A DNA stretch of 64,000 bases from Formosa sp. Hel3_A1_48 (GTDB lineage Bacteria > Bacteroidota > Bacteroidia > Flavobacteriales > Flavobacteriaceae). The position numbers were made by a program, and so were the translations under genes. Shown here in pieces: positions 9,405-17,800 of the stretch (positions are counted from its first letter, which is position 1; every line of letters starts with the position of its first letter). The stretch lies in NCBI RefSeq assembly GCF_001735715.1, contig NZ_CP017259.1, positions 310,001 to 374,000 on the forward strand, given 5' to 3'. The notes under the pieces were generated by a model. It did not search any database. It saw only the letters and a list, made by a program, of their open reading frames with translations, and was not told the origin of the DNA.

Positions 9405-10042
9405 GATTTATCCTCTAGCATGGGTACAAATTTAAATTGCCCAAACTCTTGTTTCTCAAAAGCCTTTGTACTTGTACGTACATAAAGAGTCATGATTTGT
9501 TCTTTTTCGCCTACTGGAATCACCAAACGACCTCCAACCTTAAGTTGAGCCAATAGTGCTTTTGGAACAAAAGGAGCGCCGGCAGTTACTAAAATTCGAT
9601 CAAAGGGGGCCTCTTCTTCAAGGCCTTGATACCCATCTCCAAAAATGAGACGCTTGGCCACGTAGCCAATCTTGGGTAAAAAAATACTTGCTTTTTTAAA
9701 TAATTCAGACTGACGCTCTATGCTGTAAAGCTCAACTCCTAGCAAACACAGGACAGCAGCTTGATAACCACTACCGGTACCTATCTCCAAAACCTTGTGT
9801 TTAGGCTCAACTTCCAATAATTCGGTTTGAAAAGCTACCGTGTAAGGCTGAGAGATGGTTTGATTGGCTGCTATTGGAAATGCCTTGTCTTGGTAGGCAT
9901 GATCCAAAAAACTTGAGTCCATAAACAAATGGCGAGGTACTTTACCAATCGCATCCAAAACGGCCTCATTACTAATGCCTTTTTCAACCAATACATCGAC
10001 TAATTTTTGCCGTAAGCCTTTGTGCTTAAATGAATCTATCAA
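9401..10042 (-). CDS. pcm: Protein-L-isoaspartate O-methyltransferase
   Basis: It uses S-adenosylmethionine to methylate L-isoaspartyl residues in damaged proteins and so starts their repair. The 213-residue protein shows the substrate segment IAANQTISQPYTVAFQ, the SAM-binding motif VLEIGTGSGYQAAVL, and the later motifs ILVTAGAPFVPKALLAQLK and GGRLVIPVGE. No ATG fits the family N-terminus; the protein appears to start at a TTG at 10042. A TAATTTTG on the minus strand (10062-10069) lies about 20 bases upstream and could be its -7 element. Confidence 0.93.
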   Translation of the reverse strand: MIDSFKHKGLRQKLVDVLVEKGISNEAVLDAIGKVPRHLFMDSSFLDHAYQDKAFPIAANQTISQPYTVAFQTELLEVEPKHKVLEIGTGSGYQAAVLCLLGVELYSIERQSELFKKASIFLPKIGYVAKRLIFGDGYQGLEEEAPFDRILVTAGAPFVPKALLAQLKVGGRLVIPVGEKEQIMTLYVRTSTKAFEKQEFGQFKFVPMLEDKS

Positions 10043-10186
10043 ACCTGTTAAATTTCTATTCCAAAATTAAGTAAAGAAAATTATTATTGATATGAAAAAA
10101 AGAAAAGAATTTCAAAACTTAAGGTTTTAACACAAATTTAGGCGGAATACTATTTAAATATTTAATTTTGTGGAAAATTATTGTAG

Positions 10187-11146
10187 ATGCTAAAAGTAGG
10201 TGTTTTAGGCGCTGGCCATTTGGGTAGAATTCATTTGAAATTACTTCAACAATCTGAAAAGTACGAATTGGTTGGCTTTTATGATCCTGATATCGCCAAT
10301 GGACAAAGAGTAGCAGAAGAATTTAAGTATCGTTACTTTGATCAACTGGATGCGCTTATGGATGCGGTTGATGTAGTCGATATTGTGACCCCTACCCTCT
10401 CACATTACAATTGTGCGATAAAAGCCATAACCAAGGGCAAGCATATTTTTATAGAAAAACCAATTACCAATACCATCGAAGAAGCGGAACACATTCGCTT
10501 GTTGGTTTCGGAGAACAATCTGCGCGGACAAGTAGGACATGTCGAACGATTCAACCCTGCTTTTAAAGCAATAAAATCAGAAATCAAAAATCCGATGTTT
10601 ATAGAAACACATCGTTTAGCTGAATTTAACCCTAGGGGAACTGATGTCCCTGTAGTGCTCGATTTAATGATTCACGATATTGATATCATTCTTAGTGTTG
10701 TTAAGTCCCCAGTCCTTTCTGTGCATGCCAGTGGGGTCTCAGTTATCAGTGAAACTCCCGATATTGCCAATGCGCGCATAGAATTTGAAAATGGGTGTGT
10801 AGCCAACTTAACAGCGAGTCGTATCTCTTTAAAAAACATGAGAAAAAGCCGATTTTTTCAAAAAGACGCTTATATAAGCGTTGATTTTTTGGACAAAAAA
10901 GTAGAAGTTGTAAAAATGAAAGATGCTCCAGAACACCCAGGAGATTTTGATATGGTGTTGCAAAATGCCGAAGGCAAAAGCAAACAAATTTATTTTAAAA
11001 ACCCCGAAATAACACCCAATAATGCCATCTTAGATGAATTGGAGACTTTTGCTGATGCGATTGAAGGCAACACTAAACCAATTGTGACTCTACGCGATGG
11101 GACGGATGCACTCAAATTAGCGCATCGAATTATAGATTGTTTTTAA
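10187..11146 (+). CDS. Gfo/Idh/MocA family oxidoreductase
   Basis: This NAD(P)-dependent dehydrogenase has 319 residues. The N-terminal Rossmann fold has GVLGAGHLGRIHLK, and the motif EKPITNT around residues 90-96 carries the conserved lysine of the family. The C-terminal half is the GFO_IDH_MocA_C alpha/beta domain, with DLMIHDIDI matching the usual active-site D-x-x-x-H-D-I. The substrate cannot be read from sequence; members act on sugars, inositol, biliverdin or UDP-sugars. It heads a plus-strand run followed 13 bases later by a hydroxyacyl-CoA dehydrogenase. A TAATTTTG at 10163-10170 may be its promoter -7 element. Confidence 0.85.
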   Translation: MLKVGVLGAGHLGRIHLKLLQQSEKYELVGFYDPDIANGQRVAEEFKYRYFDQLDALMDAVDVVDIVTPTLSHYNCAIKAITKGKHIFIEKPITNTIEEAEHIRLLVSENNLRGQVGHVERFNPAFKAIKSEIKNPMFIETHRLAEFNPRGTDVPVVLDLMIHDIDIILSVVKSPVLSVHASGVSVISETPDIANARIEFENGCVANLTASRISLKNMRKSRFFQKDAYISVDFLDKKVEVVKMKDAPEHPGDFDMVLQNAEGKSKQIYFKNPEITPNNAILDELETFADAIEGNTKPIVTLRDGTDALKLAHRIIDCF

Positions 11147-11159
11147 AAAAAAATAGATC

Positions 11160-12047
11160 ATGAAGAATATAGCAGTTATAGGAGCTGGAACTATGGGTAA
11201 TGGAATTGCACATACCTTTGCACAGTCTGGATACAAAGTACAATTAATAGATGTCAACAAGACAGCGCTAACACATGCTGCGCAAACTATTTCTAAAAAT
11301 TTGGATCGAATGATTCAAAAAGAAATCATTACAGAAGCTTTAAAAAAAGAGACGCTCAACAATATCACAATGTTTACAGACATTAGCGAAGGAGTTGAAT
11401 ATGCCAGTTTGGTGGTTGAAGCGGCCACGGAAAACGAGGCACTTAAATTAGAAATTTTCAAAACATTGAATATAGCTTGTCCTGATGACACTATTTTGGC
11501 AACAAACACCTCCTCTATTTCAATAACGAAAATTGCAGCTGCAACTACGCGCCCTGGTCAAGTGATTGGTATGCATTTTATGAACCCTGTACCAGTAATG
11601 CCTTTAGTAGAAATTATAAACGGTTACAATACCGATAAAGCGGTTACTGATTTCATCGTACAACTCGCCAAAGAGATAGGTAAAACAGCGATACGAGTCA
11701 ATGACTACCCAGGATTTATTGCCAATCGAATTCTTATGCCAATGATCAACGAAGCAATTGAAGCCTTACAAAGCGGCGTGAGCGGTGTACTTGAAATTGA
11801 TGGAATCATGAAACTTGGAATGGCCCACCCAATGGGGCCATTAGAATTGGCAGATTTTATTGGATTAGACGTATGTATGTCAATTTTAGAGGTCATGCAT
11901 GACGGTTTTAAGAATCCAAAATACGCACCTAACCCTCTTCTTGTCAATATGGTAAGAGCGGGTAAACTTGGTAAAAAAACTGGAGAAGGGTTTTATAACT
12001 ATACTGATGAAAGAAAAGCAGTTGTTCCTGCTGCTCGTTTTCTATAA
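11160..12047 (+). CDS. 3-hydroxybutyryl-CoA dehydrogenase (3-hydroxyacyl-CoA dehydrogenase family)
   Basis: It oxidises or forms (S)-3-hydroxyacyl-CoA with NAD(H), in butanoate metabolism or beta-oxidation. The 295 residues begin with the dinucleotide fold GAGTMGNGIAHTFAQSGY. The catalytic region GMHFMNPVPVMPLVEI holds the conserved His, and NDYPGFIANRI, MKLGMAHPMGPLELADFIGLD and GKKTGEGFYNY mark the C-terminal helical domain. The length is that of stand-alone short-chain enzymes (PaaH/Hbd type), not of FadB fusions. There is no adjacent thiolase or enoyl-CoA hydratase gene, so the pathway role is inferred from family only. Confidence 0.92.
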   Translation: MKNIAVIGAGTMGNGIAHTFAQSGYKVQLIDVNKTALTHAAQTISKNLDRMIQKEIITEALKKETLNNITMFTDISEGVEYASLVVEAATENEALKLEIFKTLNIACPDDTILATNTSSISITKIAAATTRPGQVIGMHFMNPVPVMPLVEIINGYNTDKAVTDFIVQLAKEIGKTAIRVNDYPGFIANRILMPMINEAIEALQSGVSGVLEIDGIMKLGMAHPMGPLELADFIGLDVCMSILEVMHDGFKNPKYAPNPLLVNMVRAGKLGKKTGEGFYNYTDERKAVVPAARFL

Positions 12048-12081
12048 TAATTTGACTGCCCCACATTTAATCTAATCCCTT

Positions 12082-13293
12082 ATGGCACACATAAAACCTT
12101 TTTGTGCAATTCGTCCGAATCCAAAAATAGAACTGCAATTCTGCAGTAAGCCCTTTCAGCTCTACAGCAAAAAAGAACTTAAATCAACTCTTGAAAATTG
12201 TCCTAATTCTTTCCTACAAATCATCAAATCCAATATAAATAAAACCACTAAAAATTCGAATAAAAAGCGTTTTGAGGATGTCAAGACAGCATATCAAAAT
12301 TTTAAGGATAAAAACCTTTTACAAAAAGATCAAGACAAAGGATTTTATATACAAGAAATCAAAATAAATGCACACAAATTTACTGGAATAACAGCTGTAG
12401 CGAGTGTTGAGGATTATAAGAATGGACGCATAAAAAGGCATGAAAACACCTTGGAAAGCAGGGAGACGATTTTCAAAAATTACCTAAAGACGACACGGTT
12501 CAATGCCGAGCCGGTCTTATTGACCTACAAAAATACAGCGGCTCTGTCAGAGGTGATTAAGGACGTCAAAAAATACCCAGAAACAAGTGTTTTAAAGTTT
12601 TCAGAAAACGAAACATTAAAGCTGTGGCAAGTGACAAATAAAGAACTAATAGATCAAATAATCAAGGGCTTTGAAAATACTGATGCACTCTATATCGCAG
12701 ATGGGCATCACCGTTCAGCGTCTTCTGTTATGCTCTCTGAAGAAGAGCCTAAGAAAGCGGAAACAAACTATTTTATGGCATTTCTTATTCCAGAACACGA
12801 ACTGATTGTTCAGGAATACAACAGAGTTGTAACCGACCTAAACGGTCTTTCGGTTAGCAGCTTTTTGAAAAAAATTAAACTTAATTTTGATAGTACGCCC
12901 CACAAGACCTATGCAGGCTCTAAAAAAGGAAAAGGGTTCTGTATGTACCTAGACGGCCAATTTTATTCATTATCTTTGCGTAAAGAGTTCGTAAAACTCC
13001 AAGCACCTCTTCACCAACTTGATTCTTATGTGTTGCAAGAACATATTTTGAAACCCATTTTGGGAATAGAGAATGTACGAACTGATAGTCGACTCCAGTA
13101 CGCACACAAAAGTGACCAAATGAAATGGATAAAAAAACAAATAGACAACAAAACGTACGCCGTTGGTTTTGGCTTAAATCCTGTACTGATTGACCAACTT
13201 AAATCCATTGCAGACAATAGTCTAGTAATGCCCCCAAAAAGCACCTATATATATCCAAAATTAAGAAGTGGGACGACCATTTATGAATTTTAA
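12082..13293 (+). CDS. DUF1015 family protein
   Basis: The 403-residue cytoplasmic protein starts with HIKPFCAIRPNPK, the usual opening of DUF1015 proteins, and contains the family hallmark DGHHRSAS near residue 207, followed by NYFMAFLIPEHELIVQEYNRVV. The histidine-rich motif suggests metal or phosphate chemistry, but no function has been settled that I know of. The following yggS gene starts 1 base after its stop (or 11 bases inside it, if the upstream ATG is used), so translational coupling is likely. Confidence 0.88.
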   Translation: MAHIKPFCAIRPNPKIELQFCSKPFQLYSKKELKSTLENCPNSFLQIIKSNINKTTKNSNKKRFEDVKTAYQNFKDKNLLQKDQDKGFYIQEIKINAHKFTGITAVASVEDYKNGRIKRHENTLESRETIFKNYLKTTRFNAEPVLLTYKNTAALSEVIKDVKKYPETSVLKFSENETLKLWQVTNKELIDQIIKGFENTDALYIADGHHRSASSVMLSEEEPKKAETNYFMAFLIPEHELIVQEYNRVVTDLNGLSVSSFLKKIKLNFDSTPHKTYAGSKKGKGFCMYLDGQFYSLSLRKEFVKLQAPLHQLDSYVLQEHILKPILGIENVRTDSRLQYAHKSDQMKWIKKQIDNKTYAVGFGLNPVLIDQLKSIADNSLVMPPKSTYIYPKLRSGTTIYEF

Positions 13294-13294
13294 G

Positions 13295-13954
13295 ATGAGT
13301 ATTAAAAAACAACTTCAAGAACTAAAATCAGTATTGCCAAAGCAGGTGACTTTGGTAGCAGTATCAAAAACAAAACCCGTGCAAGATTTGATGAAAGCAT
13401 ATGACGTTGGACAACGGATTTTTGGGGAAAATAAAGTTCAAGAAATGGTTGAAAAATACCAGCAAATGCCCAAAGACATACAGTGGCATATGATCGGACA
13501 TGTGCAACGCAATAAAGTAAAGTACATGGCTCCTTTTGTTGATTTGATTCATGGAGTAGACAGTCTAAAATTGTTGTCCGAAATCAATAAACAAGCGCTA
13601 AAAAATAATCGATGTATTAACGGTTTGTTACAAATCAAAATTGCTGCTGAAGATTCCAAATTTGGAATGACAAAAAATGATGCAATACAGCTGATGAAAT
13701 CATCAGAGTTTAAGAATTTAAAAAATATTAAAATTAAAGGAGTCATGGGAATGGCTACTTTCACAGATGACCAAAATAAAATCCGCAAAGAATTTGAAAC
13801 TCTAAAATCAACATTTAGTGAGCTAAAAAGTATCCAAGACTCAATGCATATTATATCGATGGGGATGAGTGGAGATTATCCACTTGCCATAGAATGTGGC
13901 AGTACAATGATTCGTGTGGGTAGTTACATTTTTGGTGCTAGAAATTATCAATAA
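13295..13954 (+). CDS. YggS family pyridoxal phosphate homeostasis protein
   Basis: This single-domain alanine-racemase-fold protein binds PLP and buffers its pool; it is not known to act as an enzyme. The PLP lysine is in VTLVAVSKTKPV near residue 24, and the family motifs FGENKVQEM, WHMIGHVQRNK and MGMSGDYPLAIECGSTMIRVGSYIFG are all present. The ATG at 13295 gives MSIKKQLQEL; another ATG at 13283 overlaps the DUF1015 gene. The downstream nuclease gene overlaps its 3' end. Confidence 0.93.
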   Translation: MSIKKQLQELKSVLPKQVTLVAVSKTKPVQDLMKAYDVGQRIFGENKVQEMVEKYQQMPKDIQWHMIGHVQRNKVKYMAPFVDLIHGVDSLKLLSEINKQALKNNRCINGLLQIKIAAEDSKFGMTKNDAIQLMKSSEFKNLKNIKIKGVMGMATFTDDQNKIRKEFETLKSTFSELKSIQDSMHIISMGMSGDYPLAIECGSTMIRVGSYIFGARNYQ

Positions 13955-15329
13955 AAAAAGAATTTACGCAATTGTAGACATAGAAACCACTGGAGGTAAA
14001 TACAATGAGGAAGGTATTACTGAGATAGCCATATACAAACACGATGGGCAAGCTGTAGTCGACCAATTTATTAGCCTAGTCAATCCAGAGCGTCCTATCC
14101 AGCCCTACGTGGTAAACCTTACAGGAATTTCAAGTAAAATGTTGCGCAATGCACCCAAATTTTTTGAAGTTGCCAAACGTATTGTCGAAATCACAGAAGA
14201 CTGCATTATTGTAGCACACAATGCTAAATTTGACTACAGAATCCTAAAATTAGAATTTGATCGGCTTGGATTTAAATTTGAACGCAAAAACTTATGTACA
14301 GTTGAACTTTCAAAAAAACTAATTCCTGATCTTGCCTCCTATAGTCTTGGAAAATTGGTACGTGCGCTTGGAATTCCAATAAGTGATCGTCACCGCGCTT
14401 CTGGGGATGCACTCGCTACTACTAAACTGTTTGAGTTATTGATGAGTAAAGATATCGATAAAGAAATCATCAAAGCTGCTATTCGACTGGAACCAAAACG
14501 ACAAATAGAACCCAAACTAGCCGAAATAATAAGTAGCCTTACCTCAGATACTGGAGTCTATTACATACACGATACTAAAGGAAATATCATCTACATTGGG
14601 AAGAGTAAAAATATAAAAAGTAGAATTAATCAGCACTTTAGTGGTCAAACACCAAAATCAAAAAAAATTCAACTCGAAGTAGCCTCAGTGAGTTATGAAA
14701 AAACAGGAAGCGAATTATTAGCTTTACTAAAAGAAAGTGAAGAGATAAAATACCATAAGCCCAAATTCAATCGTGCTTTACGCAGGACCGTTTTCACTCA
14801 TGGATTATTTCATTTTTTAGATGAAAACGGATACCTCAATTTAAAAATTGAGAAAATCAAAGGTACGGCTAAGCCAATCACTACCTTTTCTAATATTCAA
14901 AGTGGAAAAAGCTTCATGAATAAAATGGTTGAAAAATACAGCTTATGTCAAAAACTTTGCGGATTATATAAATCCAAAAGCAGCTGCTTTGGCTATACCA
15001 TCAAAGAGTGTGGTGGTGCTTGTATTAACCAGGAAAACAAAGAAAAATATAACAACAGGGTTAAAAAAATAATTGCAAACAACAGTTTCAAAACAAAAAG
15101 TATGATCATTATCGATCAAGGACGTGCAGTAGACGAACGCTCCGCTGTTTGGGTAGATCAAGGCCTTATAAAAGGATTTACCTATTTTAATCTTAATTTT
15201 CAAATTACAAATATTGATGTTTTAGCTAATCTCATTACCCCATTAGAGCACAATAAAGATGCACAACACATTATCCAAAGCTATGTAAGGCGAAACAAAA
15301 GAATAAAAGTCATTTCTCTTGAAGACTAA
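13932..15329 (+). CDS. DnaQ-like 3'-5' exonuclease / GIY-YIG nuclease fusion
   Basis: This two-nuclease fusion has about 465 residues. Residues 10-180 form a DEDDh exonuclease: Exo I in DIETTGG, Exo II in AHNAKFDYRIL, and Exo III in HRASGDALAT. Residues about 205-285 are a GIY-YIG domain (GVYYIHDTKGN, IIYIGKSKNIKSRINQHF) as in UvrC and Cho. After that, five cysteines spaced C-x3-C-x8-C-x7-C-x3-C (bases about 14945-15025) resemble the UvrC iron-sulfur region. The role is probably DNA repair or incision. The start is uncertain because the frame is open through yggS without an ATG: TTG at 13932 is my choice, and GTG at 13914 is possible. Confidence 0.85.
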   Translation: MVLEIINKKRIYAIVDIETTGGKYNEEGITEIAIYKHDGQAVVDQFISLVNPERPIQPYVVNLTGISSKMLRNAPKFFEVAKRIVEITEDCIIVAHNAKFDYRILKLEFDRLGFKFERKNLCTVELSKKLIPDLASYSLGKLVRALGIPISDRHRASGDALATTKLFELLMSKDIDKEIIKAAIRLEPKRQIEPKLAEIISSLTSDTGVYYIHDTKGNIIYIGKSKNIKSRINQHFSGQTPKSKKIQLEVASVSYEKTGSELLALLKESEEIKYHKPKFNRALRRTVFTHGLFHFLDENGYLNLKIEKIKGTAKPITTFSNIQSGKSFMNKMVEKYSLCQKLCGLYKSKSSCFGYTIKECGGACINQENKEKYNNRVKKIIANNSFKTKSMIIIDQGRAVDERSAVWVDQGLIKGFTYFNLNFQITNIDVLANLITPLEHNKDAQHIIQSYVRRNKRIKVISLED

Positions 15330-15351
15330 ACTTTTTTAGTATTTTTGATCT

Positions 15352-16179
15352 ATGCCAAACCAAAAAAAAGAGCCATCTTGGAAGAATAAGCTTCATGAAA
15401 TCATTTATGAAGCCGATACTCCATCCGGTAAACTATTTGATGTTGTTTTACTAATTTTTATTCTCTTGAGTATTGTTTTAGTAATGCTCGAAAGCGTAGA
15501 TTATATCGGAAATAAGTATTATGGTATTTTAAATATTCTGGAGTGGATCATCACCATCCTTTTTACATTTGAATACATTGCAAGGATTATATGTGTGAAA
15601 AAGCCAAAAGCATATATTTTTAGCTTTTACGGCATTATTGATTTTCTTTCAACAATTCCAAAATATTTATCTCTATTTTTTGTAGGAACGCATTCACTTG
15701 TAGCTATTCGTGCACTACGGCTTTTGCGCGTATTCCGTATTTTAAAGCTGACACGATATATTGGAGAAAGCACTAATTTTGGCAGGGCACTAAAACGCAG
15801 TCGCGTGAAAGTTGCTGTATTTCTTTCATTTGTATTGGTTTTATGTATCATTTTAGGCACGGTGATGTATTTGATCGAAGGAGATAAAGACAGTGGTTTT
15901 AGCAGTATCCCTAGAAGTGTATATTGGGCTATAGTAACCCTCACTACGGTTGGCTATGGGGACATCGCACCCGTGAGTGCACTTGGTCAGTCTATCGCAT
16001 CGCTTATTATGATTTTGGGTTATGGAATCATCGCAATACCAACCGGAATAGTCACCTCCGAAATGACAAAATCCGAACGCAACAATATACCCAAAAACAC
16101 CCAATCTTGTACCAATTGCATGGAATCATATCACACCGACGACGCTCAATTTTGCCATAAATGCGGTCATCCTCTTTAG
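15352..16179 (+). CDS. Voltage-gated-type potassium channel with C-terminal zinc ribbon
   Basis: This inner-membrane ion channel has 275 residues. It has six predicted membrane segments. The fourth carries regularly spaced positive charges (RALRLLRVFRILKLTRY), and the pore filter TLTTVGYGD lies near residue 198, the signature of K+ selectivity. The last helix is followed by a short cytoplasmic tail with two CxxC knuckles (CTNC and CHKC, residues about 252-270), a rubredoxin-like zinc ribbon. The family is well known as Kch/KvAP-type; the zinc ribbon is the unusual part. It lies 22 bases after the nuclease gene and 6 before miaA. Confidence 0.9.
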   Translation: MPNQKKEPSWKNKLHEIIYEADTPSGKLFDVVLLIFILLSIVLVMLESVDYIGNKYYGILNILEWIITILFTFEYIARIICVKKPKAYIFSFYGIIDFLSTIPKYLSLFFVGTHSLVAIRALRLLRVFRILKLTRYIGESTNFGRALKRSRVKVAVFLSFVLVLCIILGTVMYLIEGDKDSGFSSIPRSVYWAIVTLTTVGYGDIAPVSALGQSIASLIMILGYGIIAIPTGIVTSEMTKSERNNIPKNTQSCTNCMESYHTDDAQFCHKCGHPL

Positions 16180-16185
16180 TTGATC

Positions 16186-17088
16186 ATGGATAAATACATC
16201 ATTTCTATTGTTGGCCCAACAGGCATCGGAAAAACGAGCTTAAGCATCAAACTCGCAACCTATTTCAAAACCGAAATCATCTCAGCAGATTCGCGACAGT
16301 TTTACAAAGAAATTCCGATCGGTACAGCCGCCCCATCCAATGAAGAACAAAAAGCTATAACACATCATTTCATTCACAACAAATCTATTTTAGACAAATA
16401 CAGTGTTGGCGATTTTGAACGAGAAGCGATCGAATGTATCACCACCATACACAAGCACAACCCAATTGTAGTATTGGTTGGTGGGTCTGGCTTGTACGTT
16501 CAAGCCGTTTTAGAAGGATTAGATGATTTTCCAGAAGTTAGTGCCAACATAAGAACTCAATTAAATACAGAGTTCAAAACCAATGGAATTCAAGGTCTTC
16601 AAAAGGAACTCAAGTCACTCGATCCAATAGCGTACGAAACAATCGCTTTGGACAACCCACATAGAGTCATTCGCGCTCTCGAAATTTGTAGAGCCACTGG
16701 AAAAGCTTACAGTAGTTTTTTAAATAAAGAAAAGAAAAAACGCAACTTCAAAACTATTCAAATTGGATTAACAGCTGAACGGTCTTTAGTTTATGAACGA
16801 ATCAACCGACGTGTTGATTTAATGATTGCACAGGGGCTTGTAGATGAGGTTAAATCTGTCTTAGAATACAAACAGTTGAACGCATTGAATACTGTTGGAT
16901 ACAAAGAAGTCTTTAGATATTTGGAAGGCCATTGTTCACTAGACTTCGCCATAGAAGAAATAAAGAAAAATTCTAGGCGTTTTGCTAAAAGACAAGTCAC
17001 ATGGTTCAAAAGGCAGGAAGAAACCAAGTGGTATGATCACAGCACACCAATTGAAGAAATTCTAGCCTACATCAATAAAATGTTGTGA
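16186..17088 (+). CDS. miaA: tRNA dimethylallyltransferase
   Basis: MiaA transfers a dimethylallyl group to N6 of A37 in tRNAs reading UNN codons. The 300-residue protein has the P-loop GPTGIGKTS, the substrate motif SADSRQFYKEIPIGTAAPS, VGGSGLYVQAVLEG, and NPHRVIRALEICRATGK. It ends with the KRNSRRFAKRQVTWFKRQ-like conserved region. The ATG at 16186 is preferred over the in-frame TTG at 16180. It converges on the response regulator gene with 6 bases between stop codons. Confidence 0.95.
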   Translation: MDKYIISIVGPTGIGKTSLSIKLATYFKTEIISADSRQFYKEIPIGTAAPSNEEQKAITHHFIHNKSILDKYSVGDFEREAIECITTIHKHNPIVVLVGGSGLYVQAVLEGLDDFPEVSANIRTQLNTEFKTNGIQGLQKELKSLDPIAYETIALDNPHRVIRALEICRATGKAYSSFLNKEKKKRNFKTIQIGLTAERSLVYERINRRVDLMIAQGLVDEVKSVLEYKQLNALNTVGYKEVFRYLEGHCSLDFAIEEIKKNSRRFAKRQVTWFKRQEETKWYDHSTPIEEILAYINKML

Positions 17089-17094
17089 TTTAAA

Positions 17095-17796
17095 CTAAGG
17101 ATTTATCACCAAACGAAATCCTTCACCATGTATATTCAGAATTTCAACCTTAGGGTCGAGTTTTAGATACTTTCTTAACTTGGCAATATAAACATCCATA
17201 CTTCTAGACGTAAAATAGTTATCATCGCGCCAAATTTTAGTTAATGCGATTTCCCTTGGCATCAAATCGTTGATGTGCAAAGCCAGAAGACGTAACAAAT
17301 CATTTTCCTTTGGCGAGAGTTTAATCTGTGTTTCGCCGTGGGTCAAAAATCTAAGTTTAGAATTTAACTTAAAGCTTCCAATTTCAAACTCAAATTGATT
17401 GCTATCTGCTACACTTTCAACTGTTTTACGCTGAATTATAGCTTGGATTTTTAATAGCAAAACTTCGCTGTCAAAAGGTTTGTTTAAATAATCATCTGCT
17501 CCGACTTTATAGCCTTTAAGCACATCTTCTTTTAGCGCTTTGGCCGTCAAGAAAATTATAGGAACATCCTTGTCCTTTTCTCGGATTTCTTGAGCCAAAG
17601 TGAAGCCATCCTTGTACGGCATCATGACATCTAAAATACAAAGGTGAAAATCAGATTTTCTAAATTTTTCAAAACCTTCCATACCGTTTTTGGCAAGTAC
17701 AACTTCGTAATTGTTAATGCTTAGGTATTCTTTGAGAACTGTTCCAAAATTTGGATCGTCTTCAACAAGTAAAATGCGTTTAATGTTTTCTTCCAT
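17095..17796 (-). CDS. OmpR/PhoB-type response regulator
   Basis: This two-component transcription factor has 233 residues. The receiver domain shows the acidic pair in LVEDDPNFG, the phosphorylated Asp in CILDVMMPYKDG near residue 54, and the conserved Lys in LNKPFDSE. A winged-helix trans_reg_C domain follows (SPKENDLLRLLALH and the DVYIAKLRKYL recognition region). The ATG at 17796 is 4 bases after the kinase stop; the in-frame TTG at 17808 would overlap it. It is the cognate partner of the histidine kinase just upstream. The regulon is unknown. Confidence 0.93.
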   Translation of the reverse strand: MEENIKRILLVEDDPNFGTVLKEYLSINNYEVVLAKNGMEGFEKFRKSDFHLCILDVMMPYKDGFTLAQEIREKDKDVPIIFLTAKALKEDVLKGYKVGADDYLNKPFDSEVLLLKIQAIIQRKTVESVADSNQFEFEIGSFKLNSKLRFLTHGETQIKLSPKENDLLRLLALHINDLMPREIALTKIWRDDNYFTSRSMDVYIAKLRKYLKLDPKVEILNIHGEGFRLVINP

Positions 17797-17800
17797 GATG

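Noticed and set aside
15627-16160. Overlapping open frames on both strands inside the channel gene
   Set aside because: The channel frame has clear S4, pore and zinc-ribbon motifs; the other frames have none.
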